Positions 27,070 to 35,568 are shown, counted from the first letter of the stretch. The stretch: 43,177 bases of DNA from Methylobacterium ajmalii (GCF_016613415.1 NZ_JACWCT010000170.1:1-43177); one strand, 5' to 3'. A program made the numbers and translations. Notes: a model not told the origin generated them from the sequence alone.

Positions 27070-27777
27070 GTGCAGCAGAAGGTCATCGGCCTGATCGGCG
27101 GGATGAGCTGGGAGAGCTCGGCCGAGTACTATCGCATCGTCAATGAGACGGTGCGGGCCCGCCTCGGGTCCTTGCGCTCGGCGCGCTGCCTGATGTGGTC
27201 GTTCGACTTCGGCGAGATCGAAGCGTTGCAGCATGCCGGGCGCTGGGACGAGGCGACCGCCGCCCTGATCGATGCCGCCCGGCGGCTGGAGCGGGGCGGG
27301 GCCGATATCGTGGTGATCTGCACCAACACCATGCACCGCATGGCCGACGAGGTGCAGGCCGCGATCGGCCTGCCCTTGCTGCACATCGCCGACCCGACGG
27401 CGGAGCGCATCCGCGCCGCCGGCCTGTCCCGGGTGGGCCTGCTCGGCACCGCCTTCACCATGGAGCAGGACTTCTACAAGGGCCGCCTCGCGACGCGCCA
27501 CGGCCTCGAAGTTCTGGTGCCCGAGGCCGGGGACCGGGCGCAGGTGCACCGGGTGATCTACGAGGAACTGGTCCAGGGACGGGTGTTGCCGGCCTCGCGC
27601 GAGGCCTACCGGGCGGTCATCGCTCGGCTGGTCGCGCGGGGCGCGCAAGCCGTCATCCTCGGCTGCACGGAAATCATGCTGCTGGTGCGGCCGGAGGACA
27701 GCCCGGTGCCGCTGTTCGACACGACGGCGCTCCACGCCGAGGCGGCGGTGGATTGGGCGCTCGACCCGGGCGCCTAA
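27070..27777 (+). CDS. Aspartate/glutamate racemase family protein
   Basis: 235 residues of the PLP-independent racemase fold. GLIGGMSWESSAEYYRIVNE is the aspartate-racemase (YgeA-like) start, and the two catalytic cysteines are both present: Cys84 in VVICTNTMHR and Cys199 in VILGCTEIML. FGEIEALQ and LLHIADPTAERI are also typical. It starts with GTG and has GGGAGGGG upstream. YgeA-like enzymes racemise several amino acids weakly, so the substrate is open. Its stop codon overlaps that of the convergent amidohydrolase. Confidence 0.9.
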   Translation: MQQKVIGLIGGMSWESSAEYYRIVNETVRARLGSLRSARCLMWSFDFGEIEALQHAGRWDEATAALIDAARRLERGGADIVVICTNTMHRMADEVQAAIGLPLLHIADPTAERIRAAGLSRVGLLGTAFTMEQDFYKGRLATRHGLEVLVPEAGDRAQVHRVIYEELVQGRVLPASREAYRAVIARLVARGAQAVILGCTEIMLLVRPEDSPVPLFDTTALHAEAAVDWALDPGA

Positions 27778-29129
27778 TCGCCGTTCACCAATCGCCGGCT
27801 GAGACCATTGTGCCGCTCCGCCAGCCGCTCGGTCTCCAGCGTCAGCAACTGGCCGTCCCGCACCACGATCCGCCCGTTGATCACGCTCAGCGCCACCGCG
27901 GGCGGTGCGCAGAACACCAGCGCCCCGACCGGATCGTGCAGGGCGCCGGCGGAGGACAGCCCCCGCAGGTCGAAGGCGACGCAATCGGCGGCCATGCCGG
28001 GTTTCAACGCTCCAATATCGTCGCGCCCGAGCACCTTGGCGCCGCCGAGCGTCGCGATCTCCAGGGCCTCCCGGGCGGTCATCGCGGCGGGGCCGTGGCC
28101 GACGCGGGCGAGCAGCATCGCCTGGCGCGCCTCGCCGAGCAGGTGGCCGGCATCGTTCGAGGCCGAGCCGTCGACGCCGAGGCCGACGGGCACGCCCTCG
28201 CAGCGCATCCGCGGCACCGGGGCGATGCCGGAGGCGAGCCGCATGTTCGAGCACGGGCAATGCGCCACCCCGGTCCCGGTGCGGGCAAACAGCCGGATCC
28301 CGTCCTCGTCGAGCTTGACGCAGTGGGCGTGCCAGACGTCCGGCCCGACCCAGCCGAGATCGGCGGCGTACTCGGCCGGCGTCTTCCCGAATCGTTCGCG
28401 GCTATACGCGACGTCGTCCTGGTTCTCGGCGAGATGGGTGTGGAGCGACACCCCGTAGGACCGGGCGAGGGCGGCGGCATCCCGCATCAGGCCCTCGCCG
28501 ACCGAGAAGGGCGAGCACGGCGCCACCACGATCCGGCGCATCGCGTAGCGCGCGGGGTCGTGCCAGGTCTCGATCAACCGGCGGGTGTCGGCGAGGATCG
28601 CGGCCTCGTCCTCGACCAGGGCGTCGGGCGGCAGGCCGCCGGCACTCTCGCCGAGGCTCATCGCCCCGCGGGCGGCGTGGAAGCGCAGGCCGATCTCATC
28701 CGCCGCTTCGATGCTGTCGTCGAGGCGGCAGCCGTTGGGATAGAGGTAGAGGTGGTCGCTCGACGTGGTGCAGCCCGACAGCATCAGTTCGGCCATCGCG
28801 ACCTGCGTCGACACCCGCACCATCTCGGGCGTGAGCCGGGCCCAGATCGGGTAGAGCGCCTTCAGCCAGCCGAACAGGTCGGCGTCCTGCGCCGCCGGCA
28901 CGGCGCGGGTGAGCGACTGGAACATGTGGTGGTGGGTGTTGACGAGGCCGGGCATCAGGACGTGGCCGGGCAGGTCGATCACCGCGTCGGCGCCCTCGGG
29001 CAGCGCCTCCGGGCCGCCGACCGCGACGATCCGGTTGTCCTCGATCAGCACGAACCCGTCGGCGACCTCGCGCCGGTCGGCGTCCATGGTGACGACGCGC
29101 GCGGCGTTGCGCAGGAGAAGCGTGGCCAT
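27774..29129 (-). CDS. Amidohydrolase, 8-oxoguanine deaminase type
   Basis: 451 residues of the cytosine-deaminase-like amidohydrolase superfamily. The metal site begins with NTHHHMFQSLTRA (His66, His68). THLAENQDD supplies the third-ligand histidine and a glutamate, HAHCVKLDEDG the next histidine, and VGLGVDGSASNDAGHLLGEARQA the metal-binding aspartate. The last string, and NAARVVTMDADRREVADG at the start, match 8-oxoguanine / hydroxydechloroatrazine-type deaminases. The expected reaction is 8-oxoguanine to uric acid plus ammonia. The neighbouring hydroxyisourate hydrolase acts further down the urate pathway, which fits. Start has no strong ribosome-binding site. Confidence 0.85.
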   Translation of the reverse strand: MATLLLRNAARVVTMDADRREVADGFVLIEDNRIVAVGGPEALPEGADAVIDLPGHVLMPGLVNTHHHMFQSLTRAVPAAQDADLFGWLKALYPIWARLTPEMVRVSTQVAMAELMLSGCTTSSDHLYLYPNGCRLDDSIEAADEIGLRFHAARGAMSLGESAGGLPPDALVEDEAAILADTRRLIETWHDPARYAMRRIVVAPCSPFSVGEGLMRDAAALARSYGVSLHTHLAENQDDVAYSRERFGKTPAEYAADLGWVGPDVWHAHCVKLDEDGIRLFARTGTGVAHCPCSNMRLASGIAPVPRMRCEGVPVGLGVDGSASNDAGHLLGEARQAMLLARVGHGPAAMTAREALEIATLGGAKVLGRDDIGALKPGMAADCVAFDLRGLSSAGALHDPVGALVFCAPPAVALSVINGRIVVRDGQLLTLETERLAERHNGLSRRLVNGD

Positions 29130-29247
29130 GCGGGGCTCCGGCGGGGAGGGCGGCCATGCTCGGGCCCGGCCGCGGCCCGGTCAAGCCGTGCTTGACCGCC
29201 GGGCAGGCCTCGGGCACCCCGAACGAGCCCGAGACGGAGGCCCCGAC

Positions 29248-29610
29248 ATGTCGCCCGAGACGCCGCGCCTGACCACCCACGTGCTCGACACCGCCCATGG
29301 CCGCCCGGCCGCGGGCGTCGCGGTCGGGCTCTGGCGCCTCGCCGAGGGCAGCCGGGAGGAGGTCGCCCGCACCGTCACCAACGCCGACGGGCGCTGCGAT
29401 GCGCCGCTTCTGGCCGGCCCGGCCCTGCAGCCGGGCATCTACGAGCTGGTCTTCGCGGTCGGTGCGTATTTCGCGGGTGTCGGCGATGCCGGGGCCAGCG
29501 ACTTCCTGGACGACGTGCCCGTGCGCTTCGTGGTCCGGCCGGGCCTCGACCACTACCACGTCCCCCTGCTGATCGCGCCCTATTCCTACAGCACCTACCG
29601 GGGCAGCTGA
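29248..29610 (+). CDS. uraH: 5-Hydroxyisourate hydrolase (transthyretin-like)
   Basis: 120 residues. The enzyme converts 5-hydroxyisourate, the urate oxidase product, into OHCU. TTHVLDTAHGRPAAGV at the N-terminus, NADGRCDAPLL with the active-site arginine, DHYHVPLLIAPYSYSTYRGS with the histidine and the C-terminal YRGS tetrapeptide are all diagnostic and separate it from true transthyretin. No signal peptide, so cytosolic. ACGGAGG lies seven bases before the ATG. Urate oxidase and OHCU decarboxylase are not in the window, but the divergent 8-oxoguanine deaminase gene, 118 bases away, makes urate. Confidence 0.95.
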   Translation: MSPETPRLTTHVLDTAHGRPAAGVAVGLWRLAEGSREEVARTVTNADGRCDAPLLAGPALQPGIYELVFAVGAYFAGVGDAGASDFLDDVPVRFVVRPGLDHYHVPLLIAPYSYSTYRGS

Positions 29611-29635
29611 GGCCCCGGGCGCGGCTCTCCGGCGG

Positions 29636-29938
29636 TCAGAGCATGCCCGCCTTCTGCCAGCCGCGGCGGCGCTCCATCAGGCCGTGCTCGCGGTAATGCA
29701 GCAGCGGGTTCACGCCGGCCCGCGCCACGTCCGGGTTGGCCGAGAGGTAGCCGCTGGTGCTGAACTCGGCGGAGGGGTCCCGCCCCTCGCGCCAGCCGAA
29801 ATACAGGTAATGCTCGAACGGGTCGCAGCCCTCGGCCGCCACGTCCGGGTTCTTGCGGAGGTAATAGGCCGGGTCGAACCCCCCGATGAGAGCGGGCGGG
29901 CTGGCCTTGCGGCTCCAGTTGACGATGCGCCACAACAT
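29636..29938 (-). CDS. Small protein with two NPDV repeat units
   Basis: 100 residues with two copies of a short repeat: FDPAYYLRKNPDVAAEGCDPFEHYLYFGWREGRDPS and STSGYLSANPDVARAGVNPLLHYREHGLMERR. The consensus Y-L-x-x-N-P-D-V-x-x-x-G-x-x-P-x-x-H-Y-x-x-x-G is known as tandem units in large alphaproteobacterial glycosyltransferase-like and secreted repeat proteins. Here it stands alone as a free protein. The gene converges on uraH. Function unknown. It may be a remnant of a larger protein or a stand-alone module. Confidence 0.7.
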   Translation of the reverse strand: MLWRIVNWSRKASPPALIGGFDPAYYLRKNPDVAAEGCDPFEHYLYFGWREGRDPSAEFSTSGYLSANPDVARAGVNPLLHYREHGLMERRRGWQKAGML

Positions 29939-30253
29939 CGGACGTTTCGGGCTCCCACGGGAGGGCCGAGCGACGCCGGTATTCGATGACCTAGCGTTCC
30001 GCCGGATTCCCGAACCACAGCAAACCTGAATCGCAGGCTCCGTGCAAGTGGCCGGATCACCGACTTACGATCGCAGCGGCCCCCCTTTTCGGACGAGGAT
30101 TATTTTTGCGTTTGCGAGATCGGAACGGGTCCGCCGGCCGGCCGGTCGCGCGGCGGCCCGGCCCCGGCTCGGCATTGCACCACCGGACGGGGGGGTGGTG
30201 CCGGCGGAGCGGACCGGGCAGGAAGAGGACGGATGCAGACGACAGGATCAGCC
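29939..30253. other. Intergenic region before a DUF6894 gene
   Basis: About 315 bases. TATTTTTGCGTTTGC near 30102-30116 is the only AT-rich patch and a plausible promoter region for the plus-strand gene. A GCCGGCCGGC run follows near 30130. No ORF is convincing. Confidence 0.35.
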
Positions 30254-30532
30254 ATGCCGCGATACTTCTTCAATACGCAGATCGGCGAAGACGTCATCAC
30301 CGATCTGAACGGCGAGGAGCTGCGCGATCCCGATCATGCCTGGGAGGCGTCGCGCGCGATCATCCACGCGATGGTACAGGATCCGAAGATGGCGCAATCC
30401 GGCAACCAGGACCGGCTGCTTGCCGCCATCCTGGTGGTGACCGACGAGGCCGGCGAGGTGGTGCTGGAATTCCCTTTCGCGGAGGCGCTGGCCGCCGACG
30501 CACCCTTGGCCGACGCGCCGAGCCTCCATTAG
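30254..30532 (+). CDS. DUF6894 family small protein
   Basis: 92 residues beginning MPRYFFNTQIGEDVITDLNGEEL, the DUF6894 start that is repeated many times in Methylobacterium genomes. DPDHAWEASRAIIHAMVQDP and ILVVTDEAGEVVLEFPFAEAL complete the domain. The ATG at 30254 gives the family's usual start and has CAGGA seven bases before it. An earlier ATG at 30233 with AGGAAGAGGA upstream would add seven residues. Function is unknown for the whole family. Confidence 0.85.
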   Translation: MPRYFFNTQIGEDVITDLNGEELRDPDHAWEASRAIIHAMVQDPKMAQSGNQDRLLAAILVVTDEAGEVVLEFPFAEALAADAPLADAPSLH

Positions 30533-30730
30533 CCCGCGGCCTGCGGCCCCGCCCGGGCAAGATCGGCTGTCAGTCCTCGCCGGGGCGAATCGGCGCGCCG
30601 GCGTGACAAATCGCGGCCGCGCCCCATATGTCCAAGTGGCGCCCGGGGGCGAGCCGCACCCGGCGGCCCGTTCGGCCCGGCCGCCCCCCGGGGTCGCGGC
30701 TCGCCCGCGCCCCGTACGAGGGATGACGTC

Positions 30731-30982
30731 ATGGCGACCCAAGACAGCACTGCGCGCGGACAGGCCGAGACCCGCGCGGCTCGGGCCCAGATGCAGGCCG
30801 AGATGGCAGCGCAGGCCTGGGCCGACCTCGCCAGCGCCGAACGCAACCGCGACGACAACACCGCCCGCCTGAAGGCCCTGCGCCTCGCCCGCGAGGCGGA
30901 GGCCGAGGCCGTCGTCGCCGCCAAGCCCGCCCCGAAGCCGCGGGCGAAGAAGGCCACCGTCCGGGCCCGCGCGGCGACCTGA
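30731..30982 (+). CDS. Small Ala/Arg-rich hypothetical protein
   Basis: 83 residues, highly helical and charged. AETRAARAQMQAEMAAQAWADLASAERNRD looks like a coiled coil, and the tail AKPAPKPRAKKATVRARAAT is a basic, histone-like or DNA-binding-like extension. GAGGGATGACGTC precedes the ATG. A strong terminator follows. No family recognised; the nucleic-acid link is inference from charge only. Confidence 0.6.
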   Translation: MATQDSTARGQAETRAARAQMQAEMAAQAWADLASAERNRDDNTARLKALRLAREAEAEAVVAAKPAPKPRAKKATVRARAAT

Positions 30983-31027
30983 TTTTCTGAGCCTTCGCCC
31001 GGCGGCGCGAACGGCCCCGGTCGCAGC

Positions 31028-31077
31028 AAAGCCCGGGATCGTCCCTTCCTGCGGGGAGGGGGCGATCCCGGGCTTTT
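31028..31077. terminator. Strong rho-independent terminator
   Basis: AAAGCCCGGGATCG pairs perfectly with CGATCCCGGGCTTTT over 14 bases, with a GC-rich loop and a terminal U run on the plus strand. It lies between the small Ala/Arg-rich gene and the convergent degP, and its AAA/TTTT flanks make it usable from both sides. Confidence 0.85.
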
Positions 31078-31178
31078 CCGTGTCTGCGAGACGGGAGGAG
31101 GGGGCGGTCCGGCCGGGCGGGAGCGAGGCCGGGACGCGCCGTGCGTTCGGCGGGCACGGGGGCCCGCCGCCCTCACCG

Positions 31179-32693
31179 CTACTCGAGGCTGAGCGCCACG
31201 AACCGCACCTCGCCGTCCTTGTTGGCGACGAGAAGCAGCGCCGACTTGCGGCCGTCCTTCTTGATCTGGTCGATGCGCCGGGTGACGTCGGTGGGCGAGG
31301 TCACCGCCTCCTGGCCGACCTCGACGATCACGTCGCCGGGCTGGATGCGCTTGTCGGCGGCGTTGGAGTTCGGGTCGACCCGGGTGACCAGCACGCCCTT
31401 GACGCTGTCCTTGACGCCGAAGCGCTTGCGTCCCTCGTCGGACAGGCCCGAGAGGTTCAGGCCGAGCGCCTGACGGGTGACGTCGGCGTCGGGCTGCGGC
31501 TTGCTGAGGGCGGCCTGCTGCTGCGGCTTGTCGCCATCCTCCAGGCGGCCGAGCGTGACCTGCTTGGTCTGCTCCTGGCCCTTGCGGATCGTGGTCACGT
31601 CCACGACCTTGCCGACCGGGGTCGAGGCGACGATGCGGGGCAGGTCGCTCGAGCTCTTGACGTCGACGCCGTTGAACTTGGTGATCACGTCGCCGACCTC
31701 GAGGCCGGCGGTGCGGGCCGGGCCCTTGTCGTCGACGCCGGCGATCAGCGCGCCGCGGCCGCCGCCCTTGAGGCCGAGCGCCTCCGCGGTGGTGTCGTCG
31801 ACGTTCTGGATCCGCACGCCGAGCCAGCCGCGGCGCACCTCGCCGAACTGCCGCAGCTGGTCGATCACCGGGCCGGCGGTGGCGGTGGGGACGGCAAAGC
31901 CGATGCCGACCGAGCCGCCGGTCGGCGACAGGATCGCGGTGTTGATGCCGATCACCTCGCCGTTCATGTTGAACAGCGGACCGCCCGAGTTGCCCTTGTT
32001 GATGGCCGCGTCGGTCTGGATGTAGTTGTCGTAGGGGCCCGACTCGATGTTGCGGCCGCGCGCCGAGACGATGCCGGCCGAGACCGAGCCGCCCAACCCG
32101 AACGGGTTGCCGATCGCGATCACCCAGTCGCCCGGGCGCATCTTCTCGGAATCGCCGAGCGGGACGGACTTCAGCGGCCGGTCGGGATCGGGCTTCACCC
32201 GCAGCACCGCGAGGTCGATCTTCGAATCCTTGCCGATGATCTCGGCCTTTAGCTTGCGGCCGTCGTGCAGGATCACCTGGATGTCGTTGGCGTCGCCGAT
32301 GACGTGGTTGTTGGTGACGACGATGCCGGACGAGTCGATGATGAAGCCCGAGCCGAGCGAGTTCGAGCGGCGCGGCGCGCGCGGCTGGCTCTCGGCCCCG
32401 CCGCCGCCGCCCTGGCCGCGGCGGTTGAAGAACTCCTCGAACAGGTCCTCGAACGGGGTGCCCTGGGGCAGCTGCGGCAGGGTACGGCCGCGCGCCTCCA
32501 CGGTGGTCGAGGCCGAGATGTTGACCACCGCATCCGTCACCTGGTCGGCGAGGTCGGCCAGCGATTCCGGCCCCTTGGCCAAGGCGACGCCGGGCAGCGA
32601 CGCGGTGCCGACGGAGAGCGCCAGGAGCGCACCGGCGAGGGCGGGCAGGCGCCGTCTCGCGAAGGCGGAGTTACGGCGCGAGGAAGCGGCCAT
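31179..32693 (-). CDS. degP: Periplasmic serine endoprotease DegP/HtrA (Do family)
   Basis: 504 residues. The signal/anchor RRRLPALAGALLALSVGTASLPGVALAK (about 13-40) is followed by the trypsin-like domain: His130 in TNNHVIGDA, Asp160 in KIDLAVLRV and Ser236 in INKGNSGGPLF. Two PDZ domains follow, starting at RRGWLGVRIQNVD and near LSDEGRKRFGVKDSVKG. A glycine-rich loop (RGQGGGGGAESQP, 92-103) sits in the LA-loop position. It degrades or refolds damaged envelope proteins. The ATG at 32693 has CGAGGT upstream, favouring it over a TTG at 32714. It is downstream of hflC and DUF2065, a classic order. Confidence 0.96.
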   Translation of the reverse strand: MAASSRRNSAFARRRLPALAGALLALSVGTASLPGVALAKGPESLADLADQVTDAVVNISASTTVEARGRTLPQLPQGTPFEDLFEEFFNRRGQGGGGGAESQPRAPRRSNSLGSGFIIDSSGIVVTNNHVIGDANDIQVILHDGRKLKAEIIGKDSKIDLAVLRVKPDPDRPLKSVPLGDSEKMRPGDWVIAIGNPFGLGGSVSAGIVSARGRNIESGPYDNYIQTDAAINKGNSGGPLFNMNGEVIGINTAILSPTGGSVGIGFAVPTATAGPVIDQLRQFGEVRRGWLGVRIQNVDDTTAEALGLKGGGRGALIAGVDDKGPARTAGLEVGDVITKFNGVDVKSSSDLPRIVASTPVGKVVDVTTIRKGQEQTKQVTLGRLEDGDKPQQQAALSKPQPDADVTRQALGLNLSGLSDEGRKRFGVKDSVKGVLVTRVDPNSNAADKRIQPGDVIVEVGQEAVTSPTDVTRRIDQIKKDGRKSALLLVANKDGEVRFVALSLE

Positions 32694-32853
32694 CTTGGGA
32701 ACCTCGTTGGGCAATAGGCGTCAAGGGTGTCACGGCACGGGCCGGCGCAGGGACGCGTCGGTCCCGCTCGCGCGGCCCGGGCAGCCCCGGCGCGGAGCCG
32801 GGAGCGTGCCTTAAGATCGTCTCCCGGCGGAACGGTTCAAGTCCCGCGACAAC

Positions 32854-33048
32854 TCAGCCGAAGAGCAGGCGCACCACGCCGACCACGACGACGCCCGCCA
32901 CCGCCGAGACGAGGCCGACGAGGCGCATCCGCTCCATCGGGGATTGCGAGGCTTCCTGCATCGCCCGGCGCATCGCCCCCGGGAAGGCGGCGCAGAGCAG
33001 GCCCTCGATGGCGAGCGCGAGGCCGAGCGCCGCGGCGAGGTCCTTCAC
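32854..33048 (-). CDS. DUF2065 (YjeT-like) membrane protein
   Basis: 64 residues with two hydrophobic segments: LAAALGLALAIEGLLCAAFPGAM and RLVGLVSAVAGVVVVGVVRLLFG. The GTG start has TTGGGG upstream. In proteobacteria this family lies just after hflC and before degP or hflD-type genes, as here. Function is unknown; the link with the HflKC-FtsH membrane protease is by position only. Confidence 0.88.
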   Translation of the reverse strand: MKDLAAALGLALAIEGLLCAAFPGAMRRAMQEASQSPMERMRLVGLVSAVAGVVVVGVVRLLFG

Positions 33049-33153
33049 GGTTTCCCCAAGGCGCGTCGCGCCCCTTCCGTTTCCCCCTGCGGTCGCATCT
33101 TCGTGTCGTCTCCGCCGCCCGGCCGGCCCGTACGGCCGCCGTCACACGCAAAT

Positions 33154-33175
33154 GCGCCCCGCCGAGGCGGGGCGC
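33154..33175 (-). terminator. Terminator-like hairpin after hflC
   Basis: GCGCCCCGCC pairs perfectly with GGCGGGGCGC around a GA turn, and the minus-strand transcript continues ATTTGCG. It may partly separate hflKC from DUF2065-degP transcription. Confidence 0.6.
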
Positions 33176-33222
33176 TGGATGTCGTCACAGGTCGAGCCGG
33201 TCCCGTGCGGGGCTCCGGCCGA

Positions 33223-34152
33223 TCACTGGCCGGCTTGTGCCGGGGCTTGAGCCGGGGCGGGCCGGGCCCGGCCCTGCGGGTCGTTGAAGTAGCGGAAGAA
33301 CTCCGAGCCGGGGCTGATCACCAGCCGCGTGTCGGGCCCGGTCAGGCCCTTCTCGTAGGCCTGCATCGAGCGATAGAAGGCGAAGAAGTCCGGATCCTGG
33401 CCGAAGGCCTCGGCGAGGATGCGGTTGCGGTCCGCCTCGCCCTGGCCGCGGAGCTGGTCCGCCTTCTGGTTGGCCTCGGCGAGCAGGACCGTCACGTCGC
33501 GGTCGGCCCGCGCCTTGATGGTCGCCGCCACCTGGGCGCCGTTGGCGCGCAGGTCCGCCGCCTCGCGCTCGCGCTCGGTGCGCATCCGCTGGTAGACCGC
33601 CTGCGAGTTCGCCGCCGGCAGGTCGACGCGGGTCAGGCGCAGGTCGACGATCTCGATGCCGAGGTTCTTCGCCTGCCGGTTCACCTCTTCCTGGATGCGG
33701 TTCATCAGGGCCTCGCGCTGGGTGCGCACGATGGCGTCCCGCGAGGCGCTGGCGAGCACGTTGCGCATCGCCGCGTTGGTGAAGCTGCCCAGGCGCTGGT
33801 TGGCGACCTGGATGTTGTTCACCGCCTGGTAGAAGCGCAGCGGATCGATGATCTTGTAGCGGGCGAAGGCGTCGACCTCGAGGTTCTGGCGGTCGGCCGA
33901 CAGCACGGTCTGCACCGGCAGGTCGAGGTCGAGCAGCCGCTTCTCGAACATCGTGACGCTCTCGAGGAACGGCACCTTGAAGTACAGGCCCGGCTTGTCG
34001 GTGCCGGCCTGGTTCAGCACGGTGCGCACCCGGCCGAACTGCAGCACCAGGGCCTGCTGGGTCTGCCCGACCGTGAAGGCCGAGGCGTAGATCACCACCA
34101 GGACGAGGGCGCCGAGGACGACGAGGCCGGTGCGGAGGGCGTTGCCGTTCAT
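33223..34152 (-). CDS. hflC: FtsH protease modulator HflC
   Basis: 309 residues. An N-terminal anchor (GLVVLGALVLVVIYASAFTV) is followed by the prohibitin/SPFH (Band 7) domain, QQALVLQFGRVRTVLNQAGTDKPGLYFKVPFLESVTMFEKRLLDLD. Then come a long coiled coil rich in R/E/A (RMRTEREREAADLRANGAQVAA) and the C-terminal region EAFGQDPDFFAFYRSMQAYEK, conserved in HflC. A Pro/Ala tail ends it. HflC with HflK forms a membrane cage around FtsH and restrains its activity. The start overlaps the hflK stop by four bases. Confidence 0.96.
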   Translation of the reverse strand: MNGNALRTGLVVLGALVLVVIYASAFTVGQTQQALVLQFGRVRTVLNQAGTDKPGLYFKVPFLESVTMFEKRLLDLDLPVQTVLSADRQNLEVDAFARYKIIDPLRFYQAVNNIQVANQRLGSFTNAAMRNVLASASRDAIVRTQREALMNRIQEEVNRQAKNLGIEIVDLRLTRVDLPAANSQAVYQRMRTEREREAADLRANGAQVAATIKARADRDVTVLLAEANQKADQLRGQGEADRNRILAEAFGQDPDFFAFYRSMQAYEKGLTGPDTRLVISPGSEFFRYFNDPQGRARPAPAQAPAQAGQ

Positions 34153-35360
34153 CGGGCGCTCCCCTGGGCCGAGGTGCCGGGACGGGTGGCGAATTCCTGC
34201 AGCGGCAGGACCGGCACCACGCCGGCGGCGGCAGCGCCGGCGCCCGCCGTGGCGCCCTGGTCGATGATCACCTTGTTCACGCCGCCCAGAACCTTCTCCA
34301 TCGTGTCGAGGAACATGCGCTCGCGGGAGACCGCGGGCGCGAGCTTGTAGGATTCGTAGACCTCGCGGAAGCGCTGGGCCTGGCCGGTCGCCTCGGCGGT
34401 GGCCTGGGACTTGAACGCCTCGGCCTGCTGCACTGCCTGCGCGGCGCGGCCGCGGGCCTCCGGCACCATCCGGCTGGCATAGGTCTCGGCCTCGTTGCGG
34501 GCGCGGGCCGCGTCCTGCTGGGCCGCGTTCACGTCGACGAAGGCCTGGCGCACCTCGACGGGCGGGCTCACGCCCTGGAGCTGGACCACGTTGATCAGCA
34601 CGCCGGCGCCGTAGGAATCGAGCGCCTTCTGGATGATCTGCTGCACCTCCTGCGCCACGCTCGACTGCTCGGTGGTTAGGATCGCCTGGATCTGGCGACG
34701 GCCCACCACCTCGCGCATCGCGCTCTCGGCCACCGACTTGATGGTGCCCTCGGGGTTCTGCAGGTTGAACACGAAGTCCTCGGCCTTGGCCGGGTTGACG
34801 CGCCACTGCACGTCGAAATCGATGTCGACGATGTTGTCGTCGCCCGTCAGCATCAGGCTCTCCTCGGGAACGTCCCGGGAGCGCTGGGCGCCGATGCCCG
34901 AGCGGTAACCGATCTGGATGCTGCGCGACTCGCCGACATTCGGCTTGACCACGGCGCCGATCGGGTAGGGGAAGTTGTAGCGCAGGCCCTCGCCGGACTG
35001 GCCGGTGTAGCGGCCGAACACCGTGTTGATGCCGACCTGGTTGGGCAGCACCGTATACCATCCGGTCATCAGCCAGAGCGCCAGCACGACCAGCACCGCC
35101 AGGGCCGCGCCCTTGGCGCCGACCGAACCGCCGCCGGGCATCAGGTTGCGCAGGCGGTCCTGGCTCCGACGCAGCAGATCCTCGAGGTCCGGCGGCTGGT
35201 TGCCGCCGCCCGATCCCCCGCCGCCGCCCCACGGGCCGCCGCCGCCACCGCCGCCCGAGCCGCCGCCCCAGGGGCCGCCGCCATTGCCGCCGCGGTTGCC
35301 CCAGGGACCACCCCCGTTGCCGCCGCCGCCGCTACCGCCGCTCTGATTGCTCCAAGGCAT
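34149..35360 (-). CDS. hflK: FtsH protease modulator HflK
   Basis: 403 residues beginning MPWSNQSGGSGGGGNGG. Residues 1-53 are a cytoplasmic Gly/Pro/Trp-rich stretch with repeats of GGGPWG, then the membrane anchor AALAVLVVLALWLMTGWYTV and the SPFH domain with NQVGINTVFGRYTGQSGEGLRYNFPYPI. EVVGRRQIQAILTTEQSSVAQEVQQ and the coiled coil after VEVRQAFVDVNAAQQDAARARNEAE are family landmarks, and MFLDTMEKVLGGVNKVIID near the C-terminus is HflK-specific. It overlaps hflC by four bases, so the two are translationally coupled. AAGGA lies upstream of ATG at 35360. Confidence 0.97.
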   Translation of the reverse strand: MPWSNQSGGSGGGGNGGGPWGNRGGNGGGPWGGGSGGGGGGGPWGGGGGSGGGNQPPDLEDLLRRSQDRLRNLMPGGGSVGAKGAALAVLVVLALWLMTGWYTVLPNQVGINTVFGRYTGQSGEGLRYNFPYPIGAVVKPNVGESRSIQIGYRSGIGAQRSRDVPEESLMLTGDDNIVDIDFDVQWRVNPAKAEDFVFNLQNPEGTIKSVAESAMREVVGRRQIQAILTTEQSSVAQEVQQIIQKALDSYGAGVLINVVQLQGVSPPVEVRQAFVDVNAAQQDAARARNEAETYASRMVPEARGRAAQAVQQAEAFKSQATAEATGQAQRFREVYESYKLAPAVSRERMFLDTMEKVLGGVNKVIIDQGATAGAGAAAAGVVPVLPLQEFATRPGTSAQGSAR

Positions 35361-35568
35361 GCTCGCCCACGTCCTTTCCCGGCCGGCACGCCCCGCGCTG
35401 TCTCTCGCGTCCCGCACGGCACTCGCATCACTCTGGTACTCGCTCCCTTGCGATATCGGACGAGCCCCACGCGAAAGCAACCTCCGGTCCCGCTCCAATT
35501 CTCAAGGTTCCTGCGCCGCCGCGGGAGTACCATCGCCGCACCCGGGGAATTGAGATGGCCGGACCGTC

